DNA from: Janthinobacterium silvisoli
GTDB taxonomy: Bacteria; Pseudomonadota; Gammaproteobacteria; Burkholderiales; Burkholderiaceae_D
DNA length: 64,000 bases
Assembly (NCBI RefSeq): GCF_014200725.1
Contig: NZ_JACHCL010000003.1
Span: forward strand, 496,001-560,000
Reading direction: 5' to 3'
The position numbers and the translations under genes were made by a program. Position 1 is the first letter of the stretch. Each line of letters opens with the position of its first letter. Under the pieces are notes generated by a model. That model ran no database searches. It saw nothing but the letters and a program-made list of their open reading frames with translations, and had not been told where the DNA came from. Below, in pieces: positions 18,739 to 26,944 of this stretch.

Positions 18739-19731
18739 ATGACCTTGCACCGTTCCTACACCACTTTACAATGGGCAGCCTTGAGCGCGCTGGCGCTGAC
18801 CTTTAGCGCCGGCGCCACCGATCTGGAGGGACGTGGCGTTCACTATTTTGCATCAACCAGCGGCTGCCCGCTAACCGAGGTGAGCATGCGCACCGAGATG
18901 TGCAACCGCATCGGCCTCGACGACCAGGCCACCACGGCAGCAGTCGACACCAGCTCGCATCAGATTCACTTCAACAACGCCCGCAGTTATGACAAAAAGA
19001 CCATCGTCGGCGACGTGCTGTTGCAAGGCTCGGCACTGGATGAAGCGGGCCGCCGCGTACCGGTAAGCGTCCATCTGATACTGAGTAAATCCGGAGACGC
19101 CTGGTCTGTCAGCGGCCATGCGCATACACCTGTTAAGGGGGCCTTCAGCGCGGTACACATTGCCCCCTATCTGGTGGACGTGCCGACAGCAAATGGCCGA
19201 CGTGTGCTGGTAACGTTCGAGCAAGTCACAAAGCTGGTGTCCGATCCGGCCCTGGCATCGCGCCTGTCCAGCCATCTGGTGCAGGTACGTGACAATCGCG
19301 GCGCAAACAAGGGTGATGCCGACATCATCATCGCGCTCGGTGCAGGCAAGGTAGCCAAGCCTGTGATGCGCGCAAGGCTGCGCACCGATCCGCCAAGCGC
19401 CGGCAACGCCGGCGGCCTGCTGGCGCACGGCACCTGGTCATTCGAGCTGGAAGCGCTGACCGGGAAAATTCCCGACCGCGTGGTCCAGCGCGAACTGTTC
19501 CTGTACGGCCTGAGCGAGCAGCCGCTGCTCAAGCCGCTGATGAAGCATGGCTTCGCCGCGCGCGAAAAGCTGACCATCGGCGCTGTGCACGGCCAGGGCT
19601 ACCTGCGCTACGGCGATCAGCAACAGGCCTTTGCCGGGGCTGGCGATGCGGCGTCGGACTTCCTTCAGCAAAGCTTCATCGGGCTCGTGTTGGGCAATCA
19701 GCTGGCGGCGGGCGATGCGCTTGCACGCTGA
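18739..19731 (+). CDS. Exported protein of unknown function
   Basis: The protein has 330 residues with an N-terminal signal peptide (about 1-26, ending near FSAGA). The body appears beta-rich and shows no motif I recognise. Two cysteines near the start of the mature protein (about residues 39 and 50) could form a disulfide. It is second in the glycosyltransferase/desaturase operon, 17 bases after the first gene, and its end overlaps the di-iron protein gene. The context implies a periplasmic role in the same pathway, but no function can be assigned. Confidence 0.65.
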   Translation: MTLHRSYTTLQWAALSALALTFSAGATDLEGRGVHYFASTSGCPLTEVSMRTEMCNRIGLDDQATTAAVDTSSHQIHFNNARSYDKKTIVGDVLLQGSALDEAGRRVPVSVHLILSKSGDAWSVSGHAHTPVKGAFSAVHIAPYLVDVPTANGRRVLVTFEQVTKLVSDPALASRLSSHLVQVRDNRGANKGDADIIIALGAGKVAKPVMRARLRTDPPSAGNAGGLLAHGTWSFELEALTGKIPDRVVQRELFLYGLSEQPLLKPLMKHGFAAREKLTIGAVHGQGYLRYGDQQQAFAGAGDAASDFLQQSFIGLVLGNQLAAGDALAR

Positions 19732-20446
19732 TGGAAAGCCGCTGCCGGCCAGCTTGGCAACGCCGCCACTACGCGGCTTGCCGGCCATGCAGGCGCGCTG
19801 GGTCGACAGGATCAAGCGTGTCGCCCTGCGCCAACTGCATGCCAGCGTGGCCGGTGAGCGGCTGCTGTTACGTATCTACCTGATCGGCGAGGAGGCCAGC
19901 GAAATCGCGCTGCAATCTGACCTGCTGGGCCAGCCGCCGGTCTGGCTGGCGCGACAAATGGAAAAGCACCTGGCGGACGAACGGCGTCATGCTTCGCTGT
20001 TTGCGGCGGCGCTAACGGCGCGGGGCGGGATAGCGCCGATACCTTTGTCCGCGCGGCCCGATACGCTCACCCTGCGCAAGATAGCGCAATGGCGCACACT
20101 CGCGCATCGCTACGGCACCAGCTTTTCTGCGGGCCACATCATCCCGGCGTTCGCTATCGGCTTGTGTGCCGAACAGACGTTCACCCGCGTTCTGCGGCGC
20201 CATTGCGCACTAATTGGCGCAGTTCATCCGCTATATCCCCTGTTGGTTGGCGTGCTGGGCGATGAAGACCGCCACGTTCGCTTGTGCCAGCATACGCTGG
20301 CACGTCTGGTGCTGCCGTCCGAACACGGGAGTCTGGCATCGCTGCTCGATGAGATTCGCGCCATCGACCGTGCCTGGGGCGTCTCCAGCGCGCTCATCAT
20401 GTGTCTGGCAGGCGCAGCATTGCGACTATGGCCTGCACGTCCATGA
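19715..20446 (+). CDS. Ferritin-like di-iron protein
   Basis: About 243 residues from ATG 19715, which overlaps the previous gene by 17 bases; ATG 19787 is an alternative start. Two helix pairs carry carboxylate ligands in the classic order: Glu in YLIGEEASEIAL, ExxH in DERRHASLF, Glu in LCAEQTF, and ExxH in GDEDRHVRLC. This is the signature of a non-haem di-iron four-helix bundle as in ferritin-like oxygenases and desaturases. Neighbouring genes (desaturase, glycosyltransferases) suggest an oxidative step in the same pathway. The stop overlaps the next start as ATGA, so translation is coupled. Confidence 0.65.
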   Translation: MRLHADGKPLPASLATPPLRGLPAMQARWVDRIKRVALRQLHASVAGERLLLRIYLIGEEASEIALQSDLLGQPPVWLARQMEKHLADERRHASLFAAALTARGGIAPIPLSARPDTLTLRKIAQWRTLAHRYGTSFSAGHIIPAFAIGLCAEQTFTRVLRRHCALIGAVHPLYPLLVGVLGDEDRHVRLCQHTLARLVLPSEHGSLASLLDEIRAIDRAWGVSSALIMCLAGAALRLWPARP

Positions 20447-21561
20447 ATACCATCAAGATCACCTATCTGGCAACGGCCGACGCCCGCGGCCACCTGATGC
20501 GCGCACAACTACTCACGCATGCGTTGCGCAAATATGGCGCCGATGTCGATGTACTGACCACATCGGACGAAGGGGTCGCTTTTCTGGCCGGATTCGGAAT
20601 CACTGCGCACGTACTGTCGCGCCACTACGCAGTCCAGTTCGACGCCCGGCAAAACATGCTGCCCGCAGAAACCGACGCAAATATCGCCAACTATCTGTTC
20701 CGACCGTCGCGCATGTACCGCGACATTATGCAACTACGCGCCGCTCTGCGCAGCGCGGACCTGATCATCAACGACTCCTTTCACCCGGCACTGCTGTTCA
20801 TGGGCTGCATGCCCGCATGGCGGGGCAAGGTGGTACACGTCTACGGTGCCGGCTTGCGGCAGGCGGTCCAAAACAATTTTTCCGGGCGACTACCAGCTAT
20901 CCTGTCACGCCTGTTCCATCGTATCGTTGGATGGCAGATCAACGCCAGCTTAGCGCGCATTGAGCACGACTTTAGCTACGAGGCGACTTGCGACGGCGCC
21001 ACATTCCGCCTGCCGACTCCGGTCGTTGTGGCTGCGCTGTTTGACGACGCAGTGCCGCGCGCCCAGGCGTGCGCAGCCGTCTACCTCAATCCCCATTTCC
21101 GCGACCCCTGCCTGGCCGATGGCGTCGAAACCGGCTTGGGCCTAGCCTGCATGCACGCAACGCTGGTCGGCGAGGGCTATGCCGGGCGCGCGCGATGGGA
21201 GGCGCAGGATGCCGACTGGGTGCGGCAAGCTGCCGCCAGCAACCTGATCGTCTCGGCACCCGGCATGGCGGCGTTGTCGGTGGCGCTGGTCTACGGTCGA
21301 CCCATCGTGCTGGTGCTAACCGAGCAGCCTGAACAGAAAATCAACGCAGCGCGCGCGGCGGCGCTAGGGCTGGCACATCGCATCGTCATCTGGCGCGGCG
21401 ACGCGGCAACGTTCGCCCAAGACCTGTGCAACGCGTGCGCCGGCCTGCTACAAAACGTCCCCACCTTGCCTGCGCCGGACGGCCGCGCGGTAGCCGGCGC
21501 ACGCCTGCAGAGCTGGGTAGCGGTGCTGTACGAGCTGGCCGCGCGGTCTATCCACCGATGA
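20443..21561 (+). CDS. GT-B glycosyltransferase (UGT/MurG-like)
   Basis: This is 372 residues from ATG 20443, whose ATGA overlaps the stop of the di-iron gene; an upstream in-frame ATG at 20401 lies inside that gene and is less likely. The N-terminus IKITYLATADARGHLMRAQLLTHALRKYG is a typical GT-B nucleotide-sugar transferase strand-helix start. The C-terminal half has SNLIVSAPGMAALSVALVYGRPIVLV, matching the donor-binding region of GT1/GT28 enzymes. It probably glycosylates a lipid or small molecule together with its operon partners. Confidence 0.7.
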   Translation: MNTIKITYLATADARGHLMRAQLLTHALRKYGADVDVLTTSDEGVAFLAGFGITAHVLSRHYAVQFDARQNMLPAETDANIANYLFRPSRMYRDIMQLRAALRSADLIINDSFHPALLFMGCMPAWRGKVVHVYGAGLRQAVQNNFSGRLPAILSRLFHRIVGWQINASLARIEHDFSYEATCDGATFRLPTPVVVAALFDDAVPRAQACAAVYLNPHFRDPCLADGVETGLGLACMHATLVGEGYAGRARWEAQDADWVRQAAASNLIVSAPGMAALSVALVYGRPIVLVLTEQPEQKINAARAAALGLAHRIVIWRGDAATFAQDLCNACAGLLQNVPTLPAPDGRAVAGARLQSWVAVLYELAARSIHR

Positions 21562-21571
21562 GGCGTCCATC

Positions 21572-22492
21572 ATGAGGCCTCTATTACCGGCACATCTCAC
21601 AACGATCAGCAATCCGCGCGCACTACTCGCCGTCGCGCTTGACTGGGCGCTGATTGCTGTCTGCTTCGCCGCGGCTATCCGCTTTTCCCATCCGCTGGTG
21701 TTTCTGCTGAGCGCGATCCTGATCGCCCGCACCCAGCTCGCGCTAGCCGTGCTGATGCATGAAAGCGCTCACGGTACCCTGCTGTCGTATCGGTGCCTGA
21801 ACGACATCGCAGGCCAGCTCTTCGCGGCAGCGCCACTGCTGCTGGTGATGGACTTCTATCGCAGCGGACACTTGCAGCATCACCGCGCGCCGATGGTGGC
21901 CGACGATCCGGTCGCCACCATATTCGGCATCGACGACTACCCCGTAACGCGTAGGGAATTGGTGTGGCGTTTGTTCAAAGATGCCACCGGCATTGGTTAC
22001 TTCCTCAGCGCGCGAAATCTGGTCCGCACCAGGCAGCGTGACCGCAATCCGCACAAGGCTGCCGGCCACAGCAAGGGGCTCTGCGCAATCGCCAGCATCG
22101 TTGCGGTGCAGGGCGTGATGATCGGCCTGCTCGCGGCGGCGGGACATGCAGCGCTGTATTTCGGGCTTTGGATCTTGCCAGCGCTGACCTTATTACCGCT
22201 GTTCGGGCGCATACGCGCGATCACCGAGCATGCCGGCTACCGGGCATCGGAAGATCAGCGATTCAGTGCGCGTACCGTCGTACGGCGCAGCTGGCAAACT
22301 TTTTTCGTCGGACCGCATCGTATCCATTACCATATCGAGCATCACGAATATCCACGCGTACCCTTCTATCGCCTGCATCAAGTGCATGCGCTCATGGCGC
22401 AACAAGGTCGCCTGCCGGCGGCCAACTTGTATCGATCGTATGGACAGGTGCTGAGGGACGTCAGCCAACTCAAGCAAACTGCTAAACACTGA
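21572..22492 (+). CDS. Membrane fatty acid desaturase/hydroxylase family protein
   Basis: This 306-residue integral membrane protein has all three histidine boxes of the family: HESAHG (about residue 63), HLQHH (about 94) and HIEHH (about 253), which bind a di-iron centre. Hydrophobic spans lie at about residues 15-60, 80-95 and 165-205. It desaturates or hydroxylates an acyl or carotenoid-like chain. The start ATG at 21572 follows GAGGCG. It is the last gene of the operon, ten bases after the glycosyltransferase. Confidence 0.85.
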   Translation: MRPLLPAHLTTISNPRALLAVALDWALIAVCFAAAIRFSHPLVFLLSAILIARTQLALAVLMHESAHGTLLSYRCLNDIAGQLFAAAPLLLVMDFYRSGHLQHHRAPMVADDPVATIFGIDDYPVTRRELVWRLFKDATGIGYFLSARNLVRTRQRDRNPHKAAGHSKGLCAIASIVAVQGVMIGLLAAAGHAALYFGLWILPALTLLPLFGRIRAITEHAGYRASEDQRFSARTVVRRSWQTFFVGPHRIHYHIEHHEYPRVPFYRLHQVHALMAQQGRLPAANLYRSYGQVLRDVSQLKQTAKH

Positions 22493-22544
22493 CCGCATGC
22501 TTTGCGTTAGTACACGATCAATTACTGAGCTAAGCGTCTATGCC

Positions 22545-22694
22545 ATGATGAATCATTTGCCTGAGCAACCAGCAAATAAGAAGAAAGCATATCTCCTTGG
22601 GCTGCTCATCGGATTTCTCCCGATCCTCGCCTTTTTCCTGCTCATCATCGATCACTCGACTGAATTGATTGAGATATTCACAGGTATCAAATAG
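22545..22694 (+). CDS. Small single-helix membrane protein
   Basis: The 49-residue ORF has a charged N-terminus (about 1-15), one strong hydrophobic helix (LLGLLIGFLPILAFFLLII) and a short acidic tail. An in-frame ATG at 22497 would add 16 poor residues. The ribosome site is weak, so it may be a genuine small protein or a chance hydrophobic frame. It lies between the desaturase gene and a PAAR-like relic. Confidence 0.4.
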   Translation: MMNHLPEQPANKKKAYLLGLLIGFLPILAFFLLIIDHSTELIEIFTGIK

Positions 22695-22712
22695 TAAGTT
22701 ATCTCCCGCTGA

Positions 22713-22805
22713 TTGACAGCCGGCGGTATTCCGGCGACCGTCGATGGAATCAAGACGGCGTGCGGATGCTCGCTCATCGGCAAGGTCAACGCCACAGTGG
22801 GATAG
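22713..22805 (+). pseudogene. PAAR-like domain C-terminal relic
   Basis: A plus-strand frame preceded by a stop reads GGIPATVDGIKTACGC, then SLIGKVNATVG and a stop. This resembles the end of PAAR-repeat spike proteins (DG-hydrophobic-K-x-A-C-G-x-x-L-I). No start codon or upstream domain exists, so it can only be a truncated remnant, perhaps of a type VI secretion cargo gene. The similarity is by eye and modest. Confidence 0.35.
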
Positions 22806-22929
22806 CTGGCCGTTAGCATCTGTATCTACGCCCAATCCTTGACCCTGCGCGTTGGTGTGTTTCTGAAAAGTATGATATTAATTACATCACTAATATCTTG
22901 CTCACCCACTTCGCGCAAGGGCCTGACCG

Positions 22930-24324
22930 ATGTCTTTCCTGATAGTTCTGGCCGCTCTGGCTTTCCTCATGCTGGCCGCCTACCGCGGCTACAGCGTCAT
23001 CCTGTTTGCCCCCGTCGCTGCGCTGGGCGCCGTTTTGCTCACCGATCCTGCCGCCGTGCCTGCCGTATTCAGCGGCATCTTCATGGAAAAGATGGTGGGG
23101 TTTATCAAGCTGTATTTCCCCGTGTTTTTGCTGGGCGCCGTGTTTGGCAAGCTGATTGAACTGTCCGGCTTTTCGCAATCCATCGTGTTCGCGGCTATCC
23201 GCTATATCGGCCGCTCGCGCGCCAATGCCGTGATCGTCGCCGTCTGCGGTGCGCTGACTTACGGCGGCGTGTCGCTGTTCGTGGTGGTGTTTGCGGTGTA
23301 TCCGTTTGCGGCCGAGCTTTATCGCCAGAGCAATATCCCCAAGCGCTTGATGCCGGGCGCCATCGCTTTGGGCGCGTTCTCGTTCACCATGGATACCCTG
23401 CCCGGCACGCCACAAATCCAGAACATCATCCCCACCACTTTCTTCAATACGACGGGATGGGCTGCGCCCTGGCTGGGCACGATAGGCGCGATATTGACGG
23501 TGGTGTTTGGCCTGGCCTTCCTGGAGTGGCGCAGACGCTCTGTGATGGCGACCGGCGAAGGCTATGGCGCAGAGGCAGAAAAGGCACAGGCCGACGCCAG
23601 CAATCTGCCCCATCCGCTGCTGTCGGTCGCGCCTTTGATACTGGTCGGCGTGGCCAACTTTGCACTGACCCGCTTGATACCGCAGTGGTACGGCGCCAGC
23701 CACGTGCTGGGCACCGATGAACTGCCAGGGCTGCATGCGCCCGTGACGACCAAGATTGCTTCCGTGACTGGCATCTGGGCCGTGGAAGGCGCCTTGCTGC
23801 TGGGTATTTTGCTGGTGTGTCTGACGGCCTTTGGCCGCATCCGCAGCGCCTTTGCCGAAGGCACCAAGGTTGCCGTGGGCGGCGCGCTGCTGGCGGCCAT
23901 GAATACGGCGTCGGAATACGGTTTTGGCGGTGTGATCGCTGCGCTGCCCGGTTTTCTCGCCGTCAGCAATACCTTGCGCAGCGTGCCCGATCCGCTCGTC
24001 AACGCGGCCGTGTCCGTGACCACGCTGGCCGGCATTACCGGTTCGGCCTCGGGCGGCATGAGCATTGCGCTGGCCGCCATGTCCGACAGTTTTATCGCGG
24101 CCGCCAATCAAGCCCATATTCCGCTGGAAGTGATGCACCGCATCGTAGCAATGGCCAGCGGCGGCATGGACACCCTGCCGCACAACGGCGCCGTCATTAC
24201 CCTGCTGGCTGTCACCGGTCTTACGCACCGCCAGTCCTATCGCGATATTTTCGGCATCACCATCATCAAGACGGTGATCGTGTTTATCATCATCGGCGTG
24301 TACTACATGACGGGCCTGGTCTGA
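22930..24324 (+). CDS. GntP-family organic acid permease
   Basis: This 464-residue inner-membrane transporter has about 12 hydrophobic spans. The sequence GVSLFVVVFAVYPFAAELYRQSNIPKRLMP and the following FSFTMDTLPGTPQIQNIIP are typical of GntP-type gluconate/hydroxybutyrate:H+ symporters. The substrate cannot be deduced. It is monocistronic, converging on the SSS transporter with only 11 bases between stops. A substrate from the neighbouring aromatic/organic acid catabolism is possible. Confidence 0.82.
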   Translation: MSFLIVLAALAFLMLAAYRGYSVILFAPVAALGAVLLTDPAAVPAVFSGIFMEKMVGFIKLYFPVFLLGAVFGKLIELSGFSQSIVFAAIRYIGRSRANAVIVAVCGALTYGGVSLFVVVFAVYPFAAELYRQSNIPKRLMPGAIALGAFSFTMDTLPGTPQIQNIIPTTFFNTTGWAAPWLGTIGAILTVVFGLAFLEWRRRSVMATGEGYGAEAEKAQADASNLPHPLLSVAPLILVGVANFALTRLIPQWYGASHVLGTDELPGLHAPVTTKIASVTGIWAVEGALLLGILLVCLTAFGRIRSAFAEGTKVAVGGALLAAMNTASEYGFGGVIAALPGFLAVSNTLRSVPDPLVNAAVSVTTLAGITGSASGGMSIALAAMSDSFIAAANQAHIPLEVMHRIVAMASGGMDTLPHNGAVITLLAVTGLTHRQSYRDIFGITIIKTVIVFIIIGVYYMTGLV

Positions 24325-24335
24325 GGTCTGGCTTT

Positions 24336-25733
24336 TTAACGGCGGCTGCCAGCAATGGCAGCCGCCTGCTTGTCCTTGAACAGATGGCTGATGCCCATCG
24401 TCAGCAGCGGGCCAGCGAGGGCCAGGTAAGAGCTGTCGACGCCATACGGATTACCGGCCAGGAACCAGCCGATGGTGGCGATCACGGAAACGATCACGCC
24501 GACAAAGGCGCCGCGCGGCGTGCCGAACTTCGGCGCATAAAACGCCATCAATACCAGCACGGCCAATGTGGCGCGCAGGGCCTTGCCGAGGAAGGCGATC
24601 ATCAGCAGTTTTTCCGCATATAGCGCCAGCACCAGCGGCAGCAGGCCGGCCACCACGATGGCGATGCGTAAAAAGGCCAGCGACTTGGCATCGTTCTTCG
24701 CCTTGTTCAGCCACGGATCGTAAAAGTCTTTCATGGCCAGCGTGGCCGACGCCAGGGTGGTCGCGGAAATGCCGCCAAACAGCGCGCCGGCCAGGCCCAC
24801 CACCATCACGCTGGCCGAAAAGGCGGGCATATGGGCGATCAGGGTCGGGAAGGCGTCGATCGACTTCATGCCCGGGTACAGCACGGCGCTGCACATGCCG
24901 ATCAGGGCCGCCATCAGGCCGAACGGGATCATCAGCGAGGACACGTAATAGCAGGCGCGCTTGGCCACCGCCGGATTGTCAGTGCTGACCAGCGCCTGGA
25001 TCACATACTGCGTGGCGAAGATGGAACCGATGCCGCCTATCATCCAGGCGATGATCTGGCCCCAGCCGATCTCGATCCAGTTGAACATCGTGGCCGGCAA
25101 TTGCGCCTGCAGTGCGCCAATGCCGCCTGTTGCTTCCAGCGCATACGCCAGCGCCAGGATCACGCCCAGGTATTTGACGATGGAATGGGCGAAATTGGTG
25201 TAGACGACCGAGCGCATGCCGCCCAGGCTGACATAAATCACGGTAGTGGCGCCCACCAGCAGGATCGCCACCGTTTTATTGATGTGCAGGACGGCCGCCA
25301 GCACGGCGCCGCCGCTGGCATACAGCGCCACTGCAACGATGCCCAGCGCGACGATGGTCAAGACCGAGGCGGCATAGCGAACCGGTTCGCCATAGGTTTG
25401 CGCCAGGATGCCGGAAATGGTCGACTGCCCGCTTTCCTTGTATTTTTTGACAAGCACGAAGGCCAGCAGCAAAAAGCCCAGCGACAGCGCCACCAAGTTC
25501 CATGCGGCGGAAATACCGAGTTCATAACCTTTCTGGGCCGTGCCGATGCTGACGGAGCTGCCGATGAATTCGGATAGCAGCAAGGCGCCGATCAGGTAGG
25601 CGGGGAAATTGCGTCCGCCAGCCGTCATGCCTTCGCTGCTGTTGGCATGCTTGCGCACGCTGTAGGTAATGTAGCTCATGATGGCGAAATAGCCCACCAC
25701 GACCGCGGCGATAATGATTAATCTGGTTTCCAT
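24336..25733 (-). CDS. Sodium:solute symporter (SSS family)
   Basis: The 465-residue protein has about 13 membrane helices. GRNFPAYLIGALLLSEFIGSSVSIGTAQKGYELG near the N-terminus and SLGGMRSVVYTNFAHSIVKYLG in helix 5 region are SSS signatures (Na+/substrate core). It lies 90 bases downstream of pcaD on the same strand with its own good ribosome site (GGAG), so it may be the last gene of the cat cluster and import an aromatic acid or muconate-like substrate. That role is inference. Confidence 0.85.
   Translation of the reverse strand: METRLIIIAAVVVGYFAIMSYITYSVRKHANSSEGMTAGGRNFPAYLIGALLLSEFIGSSVSIGTAQKGYELGISAAWNLVALSLGFLLLAFVLVKKYKESGQSTISGILAQTYGEPVRYAASVLTIVALGIVAVALYASGGAVLAAVLHINKTVAILLVGATTVIYVSLGGMRSVVYTNFAHSIVKYLGVILALAYALEATGGIGALQAQLPATMFNWIEIGWGQIIAWMIGGIGSIFATQYVIQALVSTDNPAVAKRACYYVSSLMIPFGLMAALIGMCSAVLYPGMKSIDAFPTLIAHMPAFSASVMVVGLAGALFGGISATTLASATLAMKDFYDPWLNKAKNDAKSLAFLRIAIVVAGLLPLVLALYAEKLLMIAFLGKALRATLAVLVLMAFYAPKFGTPRGAFVGVIVSVIATIGWFLAGNPYGVDSSYLALAGPLLTMGISHLFKDKQAAAIAGSRR
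24341..24366. terminator. Perfect hairpin at the junction of converging permease genes
   Basis: GGCGGCTGCCA pairs perfectly with TGGCAGCCGCC over 11 bp with a GCAA loop. It overlaps the last codons of the SSS gene and begins 17 bases after the GntP stop. There is no U-tract in either direction, but the stable stem between converging genes may block read-through or protect 3' ends. Confidence 0.5.
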
Positions 25734-25823
25734 CTGTCTCTACTCCAAGTCCGGTTTTATTATTTTTATTTTTAAAAAAGTGGCTCCCGCCATATCTCGG
25801 GGGATGCCGGCACAAGCTCAAAA

Positions 25824-26624
25824 CTAATCCAGCAAAAACTCCCGCAGCAGTGCCGTAAAGGCTTGCTCCGCCTCGATGTTCGACAGGTGCGAAGCAGGCA
25901 CGGTAGCCAGGCGGGCAGCGGCGATCTGCTGCTGCAGCCAGCGCCCGTCGGCAACGGTCGTGACGGGGTCAGACTCACCTGCAATGACCAGCGTGGGTAC
26001 CGTAATCTGCGCCGCGGTGCTGCGCAAGTCCGCCTGCGCCAGCGCCTCGCAGCATGTGGCATAGGCGTTGGCATCCTGGCTGCGCAAGGTATGCACCATG
26101 CGCGCCACCATCGATCCTTCGCGGGCGATGAATTCAGGGCTGAACCAGCGTCCGGCAGCGCCATCGGCCACCGCTTCCATGCCCGCCTCGCGCACCTGTT
26201 TTGCGCGCGCCAGCCAGGCCTCGCTGCTGCCGATGCGTGCCGCCGTATTGGCCAGCACCAGTTGGGTAAAGCGCTGCGGATGCTGGTACCCCAGCCACTG
26301 CCCCGTGAGGCCGCCCATGGAAATGCCGCAAAAGGCGGCCTGCGCGATTTCAAGGTGATCAAGCAAAGCGATCACGTCGCGGCCCAGATCCTCGATGGCG
26401 CATGGTTCACTGCCACTGGTGGAGCGGCCATGTCCACGCGTATCGTAGCGCACGATATAAAACCCTGAAGCCAGTCTGGCCACCTGCGCATGCCACATGT
26501 GCAGGTCCGTTCCCAGTGAATTCGACAGCACCAGGCATGGGTGCGTGCGGTCTCCATCGCTGCGGTAATGCAGGCGTATAGGCTCTCCGGCGCCGCTCTG
26601 GTTCACGTCCAGATACTGATGCAT
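25824..26624 (-). CDS. pcaD: 3-oxoadipate enol-lactonase
   Basis: This alpha/beta hydrolase hydrolyses 3-oxoadipate enol-lactone in the beta-ketoadipate pathway. The nucleophile elbow is GISMGG, the acid is in GESDPVTT and the His is in ASHLSNIE. I chose ATG 26624 (266 residues) because GGGGAA precedes it at proper spacing; an upstream ATG at 26657 lies inside catC. The 5' end overlaps the catC end by no bases, and the genes are co-transcribed as catB-catC-pcaD. Confidence 0.93.
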   Translation of the reverse strand: MHQYLDVNQSGAGEPIRLHYRSDGDRTHPCLVLSNSLGTDLHMWHAQVARLASGFYIVRYDTRGHGRSTSGSEPCAIEDLGRDVIALLDHLEIAQAAFCGISMGGLTGQWLGYQHPQRFTQLVLANTAARIGSSEAWLARAKQVREAGMEAVADGAAGRWFSPEFIAREGSMVARMVHTLRSQDANAYATCCEALAQADLRSTAAQITVPTLVIAGESDPVTTVADGRWLQQQIAAARLATVPASHLSNIEAEQAFTALLREFLLD

Positions 26625-26643
26625 GCTGTTCCCCATGCCGTGC

Positions 26644-26934
26644 TCAGAAATCACCATCGCGCACGGACGATGGGTGGCGGCACAGCGCCATCACCTCGAT
26701 CTGCATATAGGGAAACAGCGGCAGGGAAGTAAGCAAGGTATGCAATTCATCCACGCTGGCGACATCGAAAATGCTGATGTTGGCGTACTGCCCGGCGACG
26801 CGCCACAAGTGGCGCCATTTGCCTTCCTGCTGCAGGCGCTGGGATAGCTCCCTTTCCGTGCGCTTTAGTTGTGCCGATTGTTCTGCCGGCATGGTCAAGG
26901 GCAGGTTCACATTCATACGTACATGGAATAACAT
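26644..26934 (-). CDS. catC: Muconolactone delta-isomerase
   Basis: This small ferredoxin-like-fold enzyme of 96 residues converts muconolactone to 3-oxoadipate enol-lactone. MLFHVRMNVNLP at the start and the GKWRHLWRVAGQYANISIFDV core are diagnostic, as is LPLFPYM near the end. Length equals the family norm. It sits ten bases after catB and just before pcaD. Confidence 0.96.
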   Translation of the reverse strand: MLFHVRMNVNLPLTMPAEQSAQLKRTERELSQRLQQEGKWRHLWRVAGQYANISIFDVASVDELHTLLTSLPLFPYMQIEVMALCRHPSSVRDGDF

Positions 26935-26944
26935 CGTTCTCTCC

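Noticed and set aside
19631-19714. Upstream start for the di-iron protein inside the preceding gene
   Set aside because: It would need an 84-base deeper overlap and adds Arg/Ser-rich residues with no family likeness.
22882-24228. Long minus-strand open frame opposite the GntP permease
   Set aside because: Rich in His, Gln, Arg and Gly without domain logic, and the plus strand encodes an intact membrane permease; a shadow of GC-rich coding.
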